A stretch of 64,000 nt of DNA from Shouchella oshimensis (lineage in GTDB: Bacteria > Bacillota > Bacilli > Bacillales > Bacillaceae_D): the NCBI RefSeq assembly GCF_002019765.1, contig NZ_KV917380.1, positions 2,802,792-2,866,791 of the forward strand, given 5' to 3'. Within the stretch, counting starts at the first letter, position 1, and every line of letters begins with the position of its first letter. The notes beneath the pieces are model-generated. The model saw only the letters and a list, made by a program, of their open reading frames with translations. It made no database searches and was not told the DNA's origin. The translations under genes and the position numbers were made by a program. This document shows, piece by piece, positions 1-9,005 of the stretch.

Positions 1-342
1 CTCCGCAATTTCTTTATAACTTTTTGTTTCACCATATCTAATTGTGCGCAAAGCCGACCACACTTTTTTTTGAAAAGGTGTCCCTATTAAATCAATTGGC
101 ACATGAAAATCATGACGCTCACCATTTAAATACTCCGTTAACTGCTCACAAACGAGTGATTCATCCTCTTCCAACTCATACCACTCCGGCTTTATCCCAA
201 ATCTCGTCAACCGAGCTGTTAAATTGACTTTATTCATTGCTCCGAATGCTACATGGGCTAACCCTTTTTCACTCATGACAACAGTCATTAGCCCGATAGG
301 TGTAGTTAACTCTTTCACATAAAATTTTGTTAAAACGCGCAT
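1..342 (-). CDS. ogt: methylated-DNA--protein-cysteine S-methyltransferase, C-terminus cut by window edge
   Basis: The first 114 codons read as an O6-alkylguanine-DNA alkyltransferase. The N-terminal RNase-H-like half is followed by the start of the DNA-binding half (GTPFQKKVWSALRTIRYGET, then SYKEIAE). The active-site PCHR motif would lie beyond base 1, so it cannot be checked. The family transfers the alkyl group from O6-alkylguanine in DNA to its own cysteine in a suicide repair reaction. The ATG at 342 has AGGCAGGAG just upstream. It points away from nothing obvious and lies just downstream of queG on the same strand, so co-transcription is possible. Confidence 0.85.
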   Translation of the reverse strand, partial: MRVLTKFYVKELTTPIGLMTVVMSEKGLAHVAFGAMNKVNLTARLTRFGIKPEWYELEEDESLVCEQLTEYLNGERHDFHVPIDLIGTPFQKKVWSALRTIRYGETKSYKEIAE

Positions 343-361
343 GTCACTCCTGCCTTTCTAG

Positions 362-1504
362 TTATTTCTTTTCTCTTATAAATGAGAGACCTTTTTCAAT
401 TTCACTTAGCACGTTCTCATCTTGCTCATTCTTTTTCGCATCTTCCAATGCTTTTTCCTCTTTTTCACTGTTGCTAATTTTTCCGATTGCCCACGCAGAT
501 GTGCCACGAATCACTGGCCTTGGATCGTTTCGCAACAACTCACACAATGTAGGAAGAGCCGATTCTTCCTTATAATGCGCAAGGGCAATAATGGCATTCC
601 GCTGAATCGGTTTTTTTCCACGCCAGGAGCCCGCCATATGGCCGAATTCTGCTTTAAATGTCTTGTTGCTCATTGTTAACAACGGTAAAAGTAACGGCTT
701 TACTTTCTCTGGGTCTGGTTTCATCTCTTCATGCTGATGATGATCCTTATGTTTATTATATGGGCAAACAAGCTGACAGGTGTCCCATCCATATAAATGA
801 TTTCCAATTTTCGATCGGTACTCCTCCGGCATAAATCCTTTTGTTTGGGTTTGATAAGAAAGACAGGCTTGTGCGTTTAACACGCCAGGCTCAACAAGCG
901 CACCCGTTGGACATGCATCAATGCATTTTTGACAAGACCCACATAAATCTTCAATTGGCTCATCAGGAGGAAACGGAAGTGTCGTTAAAATATTTCCTAA
1001 ATACACGTAGCTACCAAGCTCAGGGGTAATAATAAACGTATTTTTTGCACTCCAGCCAATACCCGCTCGTTCTGCTACTGCTCGGTCTGATAGTGCACCC
1101 GTGTCAACCATTCGAACAGTTTCCACAGTGCCACATTCCTCAAAAAGAAATTCTTCAATCTTTTTCAATCGATCATTTAACACATCGTGGTAATCAATTC
1201 CCCAAGATGAACGCGAAAAAAAGCCTCGTCTGCTCCCTTTCTCACTTTTAGGGGCATTAGGGAGTTTTGACGGATAGGCAACCGCAATGGATATAATGGT
1301 GCGAACTTCTTTTAAAGTTAAAGATGGGTCGACCCTTTCGTCAATATTTGGGTGTTCAAATCCTGACGCATAGCCTTGTTCTTGCTGTTGTATTAATCGG
1401 TCTTTTAAAGACAAAAAAGGATCGGCGGTTGTGATCCTTAGCTTATCTACACCTATTGATTGACTGTACATTACTAATTTTTGCTTTAGTCGTTCATAAT
1501 CCAT
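362..1504 (-). CDS. queG: epoxyqueuosine reductase QueG
   Basis: QueG carries out the last step of queuosine synthesis, reducing epoxyqueuosine in tRNA wobble position 34 with a cobalamin cofactor and two 4Fe-4S clusters. The protein shows the two ferredoxin-like cluster motifs: CGSCQKCIDACPTGAL, then a later Cys (ACLSYQ) with CQLVCPYN. A C-terminal HEAT-like segment (RPVIRGTSAWAIGKI) follows. The start is placed at the ATG at 1504 because AGGAAGAG lies four bases upstream. The longer reading frame up to 1558 has no such site. The length of 380 aa is normal for the family. Cytoplasmic. Confidence 0.93.
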   Translation of the reverse strand: MDYERLKQKLVMYSQSIGVDKLRITTADPFLSLKDRLIQQQEQGYASGFEHPNIDERVDPSLTLKEVRTIISIAVAYPSKLPNAPKSEKGSRRGFFSRSSWGIDYHDVLNDRLKKIEEFLFEECGTVETVRMVDTGALSDRAVAERAGIGWSAKNTFIITPELGSYVYLGNILTTLPFPPDEPIEDLCGSCQKCIDACPTGALVEPGVLNAQACLSYQTQTKGFMPEEYRSKIGNHLYGWDTCQLVCPYNKHKDHHQHEEMKPDPEKVKPLLLPLLTMSNKTFKAEFGHMAGSWRGKKPIQRNAIIALAHYKEESALPTLCELLRNDPRPVIRGTSAWAIGKISNSEKEEKALEDAKKNEQDENVLSEIEKGLSFIREKK

Positions 1505-1595
1505 TGTACTCTTCCTTTTTAAACGAAACAGTTGATTTCTTCTAGCATACAGAAACATAATAAGAATGTAAAATGCTTAAGGCGGAGGAACAATT

Positions 1596-2102
1596 ATGCA
1601 AATAGGAGTTATTCACTACACTAATATTCATATTAGTGATTCATCCACTATGTTAAAGGGAAGACTACAGTTTCATCAAGAGCTATTGCATTTCGACTTA
1701 CTTGACAGTGATACCTTAACGGAAGATGAAATAAGGACGCATCACGGTCGGATTTTACAATCCATCCAAAAAGAAGACTATTTGCTACCAATTCATTCGG
1801 GAATTGATTTAACGCATTTTTTCATGCTGGAATATCAATTGCCCATTACGTTACATGATACAGGCTCTCTTTACCTACCTCTTCAAAAAAAAGGGAACGC
1901 TCTCTATGATCAAACAAAAGAAATTGCTTCACCCTTCTGTATGGATCAAACGACAAGTACAAGCGAAGCGACAGTTCATGCTATTCAGTGCTTCTTCTTT
2001 TCTCATGCGTCAACTACTCATACCTACAGCGAGTTGTTAGAAGCAGCAGGTACAATGTTTACACATGTACATGGCGGAACGTTTAAGATTGAGTTACTGT
2101 AG
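1596..2102 (+). CDS. conserved hypothetical protein, 168 aa
   Basis: I do not recognise this protein with certainty. It is soluble, with no signal peptide or membrane segment, and rich in His and Thr. The central stretch (MLEYQLPITLHDTGSLYLPL) loosely recalls the B3/B4 fold found in phenylalanyl-tRNA synthetase beta and in stand-alone editing-like proteins, but the chain is shorter than those and I would not rely on it. The ATG follows GGCGGAGGAAC with good spacing. It lies between divergent queG and the sigma-B promoter of dps, so it is probably a single-gene unit. Confidence 0.6.
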   Translation: MQIGVIHYTNIHISDSSTMLKGRLQFHQELLHFDLLDSDTLTEDEIRTHHGRILQSIQKEDYLLPIHSGIDLTHFFMLEYQLPITLHDTGSLYLPLQKKGNALYDQTKEIASPFCMDQTTSTSEATVHAIQCFFFSHASTTHTYSELLEAAGTMFTHVHGGTFKIELL

Positions 2103-2108
2103 ATCTCT

Positions 2109-2133
2109 GTTTAAAAATGGGGTGAACGGGTAT
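2109..2133 (+). promoter_or_regulatory. sigma-B-type promoter of dps
   Basis: GTTTAA (2109-2114), a 13-base spacer, then GGGTAT (2128-2133), an exact match to the Bacillus general-stress sigma-B consensus. It ends about 37 bases before the dps start codon. In B. subtilis dps is a sigma-B regulon member, so site and gene agree. Confidence 0.85.
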
Positions 2134-2170
2134 AGTATTTGTACACAACGTTTGCAAGGAGGAAGAAATC

Positions 2171-2632
2171 ATGGCACATGAAAAAATTCAAGCAGTCTTA
2201 AATAAGCAAGTAGCGAACTGGAGTGTTCTTTATGTAAAACTCCACAATTATCATTGGTACGTAAAAGGACCTCACTTTTTCACCCTACATGAGAAATTCG
2301 AAGAGCTTTATAATGAAGCAGGTGAAACCGTTGACGAACTAGCTGAGCGTTTATTAGCGATAAAAGGACAACCTGTTGCAACAATGGAAGAATATTTAAA
2401 ACTAACGTCTATTGACGAGGCATCAAAGCAAATCAGCGCAGACGAAATGGTTGCTGACCTAGTAAGGGATTATGAGAAAATTGCGGACGAACTAAAAGCG
2501 GGTATCGACGTATGTGGCTCACTTGAAGACGATGCAACGGAAGATATGCTAATTGGGTTAAAGGAATCCATTGAGAAGCACGCATGGATGCTACGTGCCT
2601 ATACAAAACAAACGTCAGATGTACGTTCATAA
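2171..2632 (+). CDS. dps: Dps/ferritin-like DNA-protection protein
   Basis: A 153-aa member of the Dps family, which forms dodecamers that oxidise and store iron with peroxide and protect DNA in stress. The inter-subunit ferroxidase residues are visible: the His in NYHWYVKGP, the His in FFTLHEKF, and the Asp/Glu helix [15 protein letters not shown]. The start codon is preceded by CAAGGAGGAAG. A sigma-B-type promoter lies just upstream and no convincing PerR box is present, so this copy looks like a general-stress Dps and not a PerR-controlled MrgA. A bidirectional terminator follows. Confidence 0.93.
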   Translation: MAHEKIQAVLNKQVANWSVLYVKLHNYHWYVKGPHFFTLHEKFEELYNEAGETVDELAERLLAIKGQPVATMEEYLKLTSIDEASKQISADEMVADLVRDYEKIADELKAGIDVCGSLEDDATEDMLIGLKESIEKHAWMLRAYTKQTSDVRS

Positions 2633-2663
2633 AAAAAGCTGCCTGTAGAAGGCAGCTTTTTAC
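2632..2663. terminator. bidirectional intrinsic terminator
   Basis: Ten-base stem AAAGCTGCCT (2635-2644) with AGGCAGCTTT (2650-2659), five-base loop, A-run before and T-run after. It serves dps on the plus strand and the M42 peptidase on the minus strand. Confidence 0.9.
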
Positions 2664-3706
2664 TTATGCATATCTGATGTAACGTATGCATGCAACAAAT
2701 GATACGTCGCTTCGAGAGAGCGTTCATGAGTACGCTCCATTGAATGTGAACCTTCGATCCCTGGTCCAATGAGTCCATGAACAATATCATGCCCTGAGCG
2801 TATTGCTGCAGATGCATCAGATCCATAGTAAGGGTAGATGTCTAGCTTATATGGAATCTGGTTGAGTTGACATAACTGAACAAAGTGATTACGCAGTCCG
2901 TAATGATAGGGACCACTAGAATCCTTTACGCAAATGGATGCTGTATATTCGTCTGACTGCTGACCGTCTCCAATTGCCCCCATGTCAACAGCCACATATT
3001 CGACAACATTATCAGGAATGCCTGCATTTCCACCATATCCAATTTCTTCATTATTTGAAAAGAGAAAATGAGTAGTATAAGGAAGTGTTACCTGCCCCTC
3101 TTTCACTTCTTTTAGTAGCGTTAATAATAAACTTACACTTGCTTTGTCGTCTAAGTGTCTTGACTTAATAAACCCAGCAGACGTCCTTTCAAATCGTGGC
3201 GAAAAGCTAATCATATCACCAACATCCAATCCAAGTTGACGAAGGTCGTCCGCTGTATGTACCTGTTCATCCAATCGAACTTCCATTGTTTGCTGATTTC
3301 GTTCTATTGTTCGGGCTTCTTTATAGACATGGACAGACGACTGATGCACGACGACCGTACCTGTCACAGTCTCCCCATCGCTTTTATGAATGGTGACGTA
3401 CTCTCCTTCAATGGATTGATAAGCAAATCCACCAATCAAATCGATTTTTAAGCGACCATTGGATTTTAATTCTTTTACGATTGCTCCTAATGTATCTAAA
3501 TGTGCGGTTAGCATCCGTTGCTTTTGATCGTTTTCTCCTGCTATCGTTGCGACAATGGCGCCTTTACGTAGCTTCGTATAAGTAATCTTGTTCATCTCCA
3601 AAAACTGTTGTACAAACGCCATTGCTTGCTCCGTATAACCAGAAGGGCTTGGAATATGCACAAGCTGTTCAAGCAATTCAATCGCTTTTTCCTTTTTAAA
3701 CTTCAT
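2660..3706 (-). CDS. M42 family metallopeptidase (glutamyl aminopeptidase/endoglucanase family)
   Basis: A 348-aa di-metal aminopeptidase of clan MH. The ligand motifs occur in order: AHLDTLG (His), HLDDKASVSLL (bridging Asp), SNNEEIGYGG (catalytic Glu and ligand), AVDMGAIGD (Asp) and EGSHSMERT (His). These enzymes form tetrahedral dodecamers in the cytoplasm and trim N-terminal residues from peptides. The stop codon lies inside the shared terminator with dps. No partner gene is obvious. The specificity cannot be told from sequence. Confidence 0.9.
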   Translation of the reverse strand: MKFKKEKAIELLEQLVHIPSPSGYTEQAMAFVQQFLEMNKITYTKLRKGAIVATIAGENDQKQRMLTAHLDTLGAIVKELKSNGRLKIDLIGGFAYQSIEGEYVTIHKSDGETVTGTVVVHQSSVHVYKEARTIERNQQTMEVRLDEQVHTADDLRQLGLDVGDMISFSPRFERTSAGFIKSRHLDDKASVSLLLTLLKEVKEGQVTLPYTTHFLFSNNEEIGYGGNAGIPDNVVEYVAVDMGAIGDGQQSDEYTASICVKDSSGPYHYGLRNHFVQLCQLNQIPYKLDIYPYYGSDASAAIRSGHDIVHGLIGPGIEGSHSMERTHERSLEATYHLLHAYVTSDMHK

Positions 3707-3776
3707 TTCTTGCTACACTTCACTTTCTCTATCAGATCTTTCTATTCTACCGGTATGAGCCTAAACATTCAAATGC

Positions 3777-4514
3777 TCAAAGCTCAATTTTCTTCTTTAG
3801 AAAATAAGTCGTGATAAAAAGAAGAACAAAAAGCAACCCAGCGTCCATTAGCATCTGTTCATTACTCGTTAGCTCTACAAAAAAGAAAATTCCACTCTCT
3901 GGTTCAGTATGGCTTTCGATTTTAAACATTATATACGGATAGACAACGACAAATAAAATTCCATAAACCAATAATAGAACATACTTCATCCACGTTTTTA
4001 TTCCTAAAAATAGATAAACAGGTAAAAGAATCATAAGAATGCCCAATACTGGTGCGATAAGAGTGATCCAAACTAATTGGAGTGGGTAATTTAGTAAAAG
4101 ACGACTTTCCTCAAAAACGGTTTGTAAAATGTGACTTTCTGCAGCGAAATAGATAAACAACAGCATAAAAAGCGTTACAAAAATACTTTGCATAAATAAC
4201 CATATGAGGTTTGCCGTTATTTTAGCAAGCAGCTTTAGTAACATTGACCCTGGAGCAAGATACCAGTGATGTTGGATACCTAAGCGCCACTCTCGCCAAA
4301 CTGATTCAATAATAATGAAAAATGTCGCAAATACAAGGTAAAGAAATAACAATACGGTTACTGCCGTTATGCCCGTTACTTCAAACGGTTCAGCGACACG
4401 CATACGAATAATACTCGCAACGACGAGCATAATGGTAAATAGTATCGCAATAATGACATTAATAGGTACTAACAAGCGCGCATCTCTCTTTAGAAAAAAA
4501 ACAAATTCCTTCAT
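3777..4514 (-). CDS. ABC-2-type membrane subunit of a small exporter
   Basis: 245 aa with about six hydrophobic segments and little else, as in YhcE- or YtrC-type permeases. The start codon overlaps the stop of the ATPase gene by four bases (ATGA), so the two are translationally coupled. Together with the upstream GntR regulator and ATPase this forms a three-gene set. B. subtilis has a comparable yhcE-yhcF-yhcG group, which I use only as an analogy. The substrate is unknown; related sets respond to cell-wall antibiotics. Confidence 0.75.
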   Translation of the reverse strand: MKEFVFFLKRDARLLVPINVIIAILFTIMLVVASIIRMRVAEPFEVTGITAVTVLLFLYLVFATFFIIIESVWREWRLGIQHHWYLAPGSMLLKLLAKITANLIWLFMQSIFVTLFMLLFIYFAAESHILQTVFEESRLLLNYPLQLVWITLIAPVLGILMILLPVYLFLGIKTWMKYVLLLVYGILFVVVYPYIMFKIESHTEPESGIFFFVELTSNEQMLMDAGLLFVLLFITTYFLKKKIEL

Positions 4515-5212
4515 GCTCTTCCCACCCTTGCGAATAAATCACGGAGCGAGGCGCCATGTTCTTGTCGCCAACCTTCTAAATCGGTTATTGTTGTCACGTC
4601 ATCATCCTTAATAAACATTGCACCGTCGGCAAGCATTTCAACATCCTCATACGCATGAGTAGCCATTACAATCGTTCGATTACCGTCCAAAAGAAAATCA
4701 GTTAAAATCCCCTGCATGGCCTCTTTTTTTGTTGTATCCAGATTCGCTAACAATTCATCGATAAATAAAAATGGTTTTTGTGTAGAGATTGCCACAATAA
4801 GTGCGAGTAAGTGGCGTTGACCTGTGGATAATGAACCCCACTTTACTTGTGTCGGCACGCTCACTTCATGACAATAATGTAGCGCTTGCTCTTGATTGAA
4901 TTCAGGATACAATTTTTTTTGTTGAGTAAGGATCGTTGCTGCAGTTTGATAAGCTGGATAACCAACTCCTTCTGCTACATAGCTTGCATTCTGCGCACGT
5001 TCGATGCGACTACTCGCGTCTCCAAGACGAATTTCTCCTTTAGAAAATGGCGCTAAACCAGCACAAAGTTTCAGCATGGTGGATTTACCCGATCCATTCG
5101 ATCCTAGCAACACAATAAAACGATTTTGATCAAACCGGAAGGATATATCTGTAAATACTTGTTTACGCCCATAGTTTTTGTGTACACCTTTTACTTCAAA
5201 CGAATACATCAT
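4511..5212 (-). CDS. ABC transporter ATP-binding protein (YhcG/YtrB-like)
   Basis: 233-aa nucleotide-binding domain with Walker A GSNGSGKST, signature LSTGQRHLL, Walker B FLFIDELLANLD and switch His in MATHAYED. The ATG directly follows the TAA of the GntR gene and has GGAGGTGTAA before it, so it is the middle gene of a regulator-ATPase-permease operon. It powers the membrane protein encoded downstream. Confidence 0.88.
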   Translation of the reverse strand: MMYSFEVKGVHKNYGRKQVFTDISFRFDQNRFIVLLGSNGSGKSTMLKLCAGLAPFSKGEIRLGDASSRIERAQNASYVAEGVGYPAYQTAATILTQQKKLYPEFNQEQALHYCHEVSVPTQVKWGSLSTGQRHLLALIVAISTQKPFLFIDELLANLDTTKKEAMQGILTDFLLDGNRTIVMATHAYEDVEMLADGAMFIKDDDVTTITDLEGWRQEHGASLRDLFARVGRA

Positions 5213-5578
5213 TTACACCTCCCTTATTGTTTTCGTAAGTGCCTCAATCATTGTTTCATCGGTATAACCTAATTTCCTCATATAGTGGACTAGTTCTGTT
5301 AATTGTTTTTTCGCTAACGCTTCTTTTAACGCTCGGATAATCGTATGATCTTCGGTTACAAACGTTCCCTGCCCTCGCTTTGAAAAAGTCACTTTATCTC
5401 GATCCATTTCTTGATACGCTCGTGATACTGTATTCGGGTTCACTTTTAACGTTTGTGCAGTCTCACGAACAGAAGGTAATTTTTCTCCAGGCATTAACTC
5501 TGAGCTACAAATTTGTTGATAAAAGGAATCCACAATTTGGGCGTAAATGGCTTTGTTCGGATCAAATTGAATAGACAA
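5213..5578 (-). CDS. GntR-family transcriptional regulator (YtrA subfamily)
   Basis: 121 aa: a winged helix typical of GntR proteins (QLCS...GEKLPSVRETAQTLKVN, then NTVSRAYQEMDRD and the wing RGQGTFV), followed by only about 45 residues. That short effector-free tail marks the YtrA subfamily, which usually represses its own ABC operon. The start is TTG at 5578 with GGGGG about nine bases upstream. It opens the operon containing the downstream ATPase and permease. Confidence 0.88.
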   Translation of the reverse strand: MSIQFDPNKAIYAQIVDSFYQQICSSELMPGEKLPSVRETAQTLKVNPNTVSRAYQEMDRDKVTFSKRGQGTFVTEDHTIIRALKEALAKKQLTELVHYMRKLGYTDETMIEALTKTIREV

Positions 5579-5607
5579 ATGCCACAGCCCCCTTTCTAAA
5601 GCAATAA

Positions 5608-5637
5608 GCCAGGCGGAGTAATCGCCTGACTCTTTTA
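5608..5637 (-). terminator. possible terminator between the two ABC sets
   Basis: Inverted repeat AGTCAGGCG / CGCCTGGCT (one wobble pair) around a seven-base loop, located between the upstream permease stop and the GntR gene. The T-run on the minus strand is weak, so readthrough from the upstream exporter into the GntR operon remains possible. Confidence 0.5.
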
Positions 5638-6402
5638 TTAAAGCACATCTCTTTTTTTAAATACAAGATGAGCCGCAATAAGAATTACAACAATATGAGC
5701 GCCTAAAAACGCTAACGAACCCCACATACTTTCAAATGGTGGCTCTACAAACATTATTTCACTATCATAATAGTTACTAAAAAATTCAATATGGGAGACA
5801 ATAAGCCATTTTGACCACTCATACTGGCTAATAAACAGTTGCAAAATACCGCTAAAGAACAACGGTGCAAACGTAATAATAATCGTTAACGCTGTACTTT
5901 TTGTTAAGACGGCAATTAATGTAGCTAGAGCCATGTAGAAGACAAGTGTCGGAAGCTGATAGATAGCCATCTCGAAAATCGTTTTAAATGTTTCACCTGT
6001 TGACATGCCCTCTGTGCTAAACACGATCAATCCAATGACAGTAGACAATAGCACAATAGCAACTAACATGAATATTGCGAGTAGAAGATTCCCAAACCAT
6101 TTACCAAACAAAATCGCATGGCGAGATGTTGGCCGAATAAGTAATTGCTTAACCGTTCCACTTGAAAATTCACCTGCAATCGCTCCAGCAATCAGCACTA
6201 CACCAAATAACATCACGAAAGTTGGAAAGACAGACACACTCACTTCAGCAAAATCGTCTGCTACCATTGGGCTTCCTAAATTCGATTGAGTAAATAGAAA
6301 GAGTGCAACGGCACCACCAATAAACAGAAGCATAATAAGAGCAAATAACCATACTTTGCGACCATACCAAGACTTTAACCATTCATTATAGATAATGCCC
6401 AT
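5638..6402 (-). CDS. ABC-2-type transporter permease
   Basis: 254 aa with six predicted membrane segments. The opening (NEWLKSWYGRKVW) and the cytoplasmic GEFSSGTVKQLLIRPTSR segment are characteristic of ABC-2 permeases of the NatB/BcrB type. Its ATG shares one base with the stop of the upstream ATPase gene (TAATG), so translation is coupled. With that ATPase it forms a complete two-gene exporter of unknown substrate, perhaps a peptide antibiotic or lipid. Confidence 0.85.
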   Translation of the reverse strand: MGIIYNEWLKSWYGRKVWLFALIMLLFIGGAVALFLFTQSNLGSPMVADDFAEVSVSVFPTFVMLFGVVLIAGAIAGEFSSGTVKQLLIRPTSRHAILFGKWFGNLLLAIFMLVAIVLLSTVIGLIVFSTEGMSTGETFKTIFEMAIYQLPTLVFYMALATLIAVLTKSTALTIIITFAPLFFSGILQLFISQYEWSKWLIVSHIEFFSNYYDSEIMFVEPPFESMWGSLAFLGAHIVVILIAAHLVFKKRDVL

Positions 6403-7325
6403 TAAGATACACCTTCTTCCTGTTCTTCTGTTAGCGTAAAGTATGCATCCTCTAGACGATTTTGATAGGTCACACCAAACACTTTAATGTTTTCTTTTAC
6501 TAATGCGTTAATGATTGTTGGGATATCCTCATAGGATTGTTTCTCAAGCTCCAGTGTATCTCCGTTCTGTTTAACAGCCCCAAATGGTGCTAATTGGTCA
6601 AGAGCTCTTTGTACAGGCTTCGCTTCTATTTTCACGGTTAATGTTTTTTCTATTGTTTGACTCTCGTTCATAGAAATTTCATCAACGACTTCGCCTTTTT
6701 TAATGACAATGGCTCGATCACATAACATTTCAATTTCATTCAGCTGATGGCTTGATACGAGTAAAGTTACACCATCTTCCTTTGCTAACCTTTGTAGATA
6801 GAAGCGCAAATCACGTATGCCTTTAGGATCTAAACCATTTGTTGGTTCATCTAAAATAAGAACCGATGGCTTATGTAAAAGAGACACCGCAATTCCTAAT
6901 CGCTGTTTCATACCAAGAGAATAATTTTTCACTTTTTTCTTCATGGCATCTTGTAGTTCAACAAGAGCAACCACTTCTTGAATACGCTCTTTAGAGATGG
7001 TTTCATTGCTTAACCTAGCAAAATGCTCAAGATTTTGTTGCCCTGTTAAGTAACCATATAGATCTGGATCTTCTACAATCGCGCCAATTTTTGCTAAAGC
7101 CGCTTTTCGATCCGTTTGAATACTTTTCCCTTCAATGAGAACATCTCCTGAATTCGGCTTAATTAACGATACGATCATTCGAATCGTTGTTGTCTTACCA
7201 GATCCATTAGGTCCTAAGAAACCATAGATTTGTCCCCGCTGTAACTGAAAGCTCATGTCTTTAATGATATGAGCTTTCCCAAATGATTTGTTTAATCCTT
7301 TTACTTGCAAAGGATAGTCAGCCAT
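6402..7325 (-). CDS. ABC transporter ATP-binding protein (BcrA/YhcH-like)
   Basis: 307 aa from the ATG at 7325, chosen because GGAGGGG lies seven bases upstream; the reading frame continues to 7373 without a ribosome site. Motifs: Walker A GPNGSGKTT, signature YSLGMKQRLG, Walker B VLILDEPTNGLD and His in VSSHQLNE. A C-terminal domain of about 80 residues after the NBD is usual for drug- and bacitracin-exporter ATPases. It is coupled to the permease that follows. Confidence 0.88.
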   Translation of the reverse strand: MADYPLQVKGLNKSFGKAHIIKDMSFQLQRGQIYGFLGPNGSGKTTTIRMIVSLIKPNSGDVLIEGKSIQTDRKAALAKIGAIVEDPDLYGYLTGQQNLEHFARLSNETISKERIQEVVALVELQDAMKKKVKNYSLGMKQRLGIAVSLLHKPSVLILDEPTNGLDPKGIRDLRFYLQRLAKEDGVTLLVSSHQLNEIEMLCDRAIVIKKGEVVDEISMNESQTIEKTLTVKIEAKPVQRALDQLAPFGAVKQNGDTLELEKQSYEDIPTIINALVKENIKVFGVTYQNRLEDAYFTLTEEQEEGVS

Positions 7326-7401
7326 ATTTGTCCCCTCCACTCTCTGTATCGGTGTTCTACTTAAATAGTACACTAAGATAAATTATAATTCAATAGAAAA
7401 T

Positions 7402-7430
7402 GAAAAAAACCTTGGTTATAACCAAGGCTA
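7402..7430 (-). terminator. intrinsic terminator of gabD
   Basis: Perfect 18-base palindrome CCTTGGTTATAACCAAGG (7410-7427) followed on the minus strand by a run of seven T. Confidence 0.88.
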
Positions 7431-7436
7431 TCTCTC

Positions 7437-8846
7437 TTACAACTTGAATGACACATACTTCGTTTCAAGATACTCTTCCATTCCTTGCTTCCCACCTTCG
7501 CGACCGATACCACTCTGTTTAAATCCGCCAAAGGGCGCTTGAGCAGCGGAAGGACCACCATCGTTTAATCCAACAATGCCATATTCCAATGCTTCTGAGA
7601 CACGAAAGGCTTGATTAATATCTTTTGTAAACACATAGGCAGCTAAGCCATAAATAGACTCATTTGCTCGCTCAATTACTTCCTCTTCTTCTTTAAAAGT
7701 AGCGATTGGTGCTACTGGTCCAAATGTCTCTTCTACCATACAGGCCATATCGTCCGTTACATTCGTTAGTACAGTTGGTTCCATGAAAAGACCCTCCGTG
7801 TTCTTACCACCTGTAACGACCGTTGCTCCTTTTTCTTCCGCATCTGCAATATGAGACAATACTTTATCAACCGCATCTTGATCAATTAACGGACCTATAT
7901 CTGTTTCTTCATTTAATCCATCGCCTACTGTTAGCTTCTGAACTGCATCTTTTATTTTAGCTGTAAATGTCTCTGCAATAGACTCTTCTACATATATTCG
8001 ATTCGCACAGACGCACGTCTGTCCACCATTTCTAAATTTAGATGCGACTGTATCTTCAACAGCACGATCTAAGTCTGCATCTTTGAAGACGATAACAGGT
8101 GCATGACCACCTAATTCTAATGACACTTTTTTCATCGTCTCTGCTGCGTCTTTCATTAGCTTTTTACCCACTTCTGTTGAACCAGTAAACGTTAATTTAC
8201 GGACACGTTTATCTTCCTGCCACACCTTAGAGATGTCACTAGAAGAACCTACAACGACATTGATAACACCGGCTGGGATGCCAGCTTTTTCTGCTAGTTC
8301 TGCTAGTTTCAAAGCAGTTAACGGAGTCTGTGATGCTGGCTTAATAACGGCTGTACAGCCTACTGCTAATGCCGGAGCAATTTTTCGTGTAATCATCGCC
8401 GCTGGAAAATTCCACGGTGTAATTGCTGCAACAACGCCAACTGGTTGTTTAATTACAAATAGTCGTTTATCACTTGTTGTTGCAGGAATGGTCTCGCCGT
8501 AATTTCTTTTTCCTTCTTCTGCATACCATTTAATGAACGAATTTGCGTAGCCAATTTCACCGCGCGCTTCTTTAATGGCTTTTCCTTGTTCTAGTGTCAT
8601 CAACTTTGCCAGTTCTTCTGTTTGTTCATGAATATGATCGTGCCATAACTCCAATTTCTCACAACGCTCGTACGTTGACAGTGTTGACCATGATTTAAAC
8701 GCATATGCAGCGGCATCTACAGCAAGTGCAGCTTCTTTTTCTCCTCCTTTTGGTACCTGATCCACCACATCACCGTTCGCTGGGTTTGTAATGTCAAGCT
8801 GCTTCAATTCTTCCCCGATCCAGTTACCGTTCACATACAGCTTCAT
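7437..8846 (-). CDS. gabD: NAD(P)-dependent succinate-semialdehyde dehydrogenase
   Basis: 469-aa aldehyde dehydrogenase of the GabD type. Visible features: the PWNFPAAMITRKIAPALAVG segment with catalytic Asn, the cofactor-loop FTGSTEVGKKL, the general-base Glu in SLELGGHAP, and the nucleophile Cys in NGGQTCVCANR. The second Cys two residues on is seen in GabD proteins with redox control. It oxidises succinic semialdehyde to succinate in GABA breakdown. No gabT or gabP gene lies beside it, so other semialdehydes are possible substrates. Single-gene unit with its own terminator. Confidence 0.87.
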   Translation of the reverse strand: MKLYVNGNWIGEELKQLDITNPANGDVVDQVPKGGEKEAALAVDAAAYAFKSWSTLSTYERCEKLELWHDHIHEQTEELAKLMTLEQGKAIKEARGEIGYANSFIKWYAEEGKRNYGETIPATTSDKRLFVIKQPVGVVAAITPWNFPAAMITRKIAPALAVGCTAVIKPASQTPLTALKLAELAEKAGIPAGVINVVVGSSSDISKVWQEDKRVRKLTFTGSTEVGKKLMKDAAETMKKVSLELGGHAPVIVFKDADLDRAVEDTVASKFRNGGQTCVCANRIYVEESIAETFTAKIKDAVQKLTVGDGLNEETDIGPLIDQDAVDKVLSHIADAEEKGATVVTGGKNTEGLFMEPTVLTNVTDDMACMVEETFGPVAPIATFKEEEEVIERANESIYGLAAYVFTKDINQAFRVSEALEYGIVGLNDGGPSAAQAPFGGFKQSGIGREGGKQGMEEYLETKYVSFKL

Positions 8847-9005
8847 TCTTTAACTCCCTTCTAACACTCTTTTTGGTGTTTGTTCCCTCCTATCGTTTTT
8901 TAAAACGTTTCGTATGAGGAAATTAAATTAACAGAAAGTATTGAACTTTTAAGTGAACGTCCTTATAATTAGAAGCATTCACTTATAATCAAGTTTTAAG
9001 AGGAG

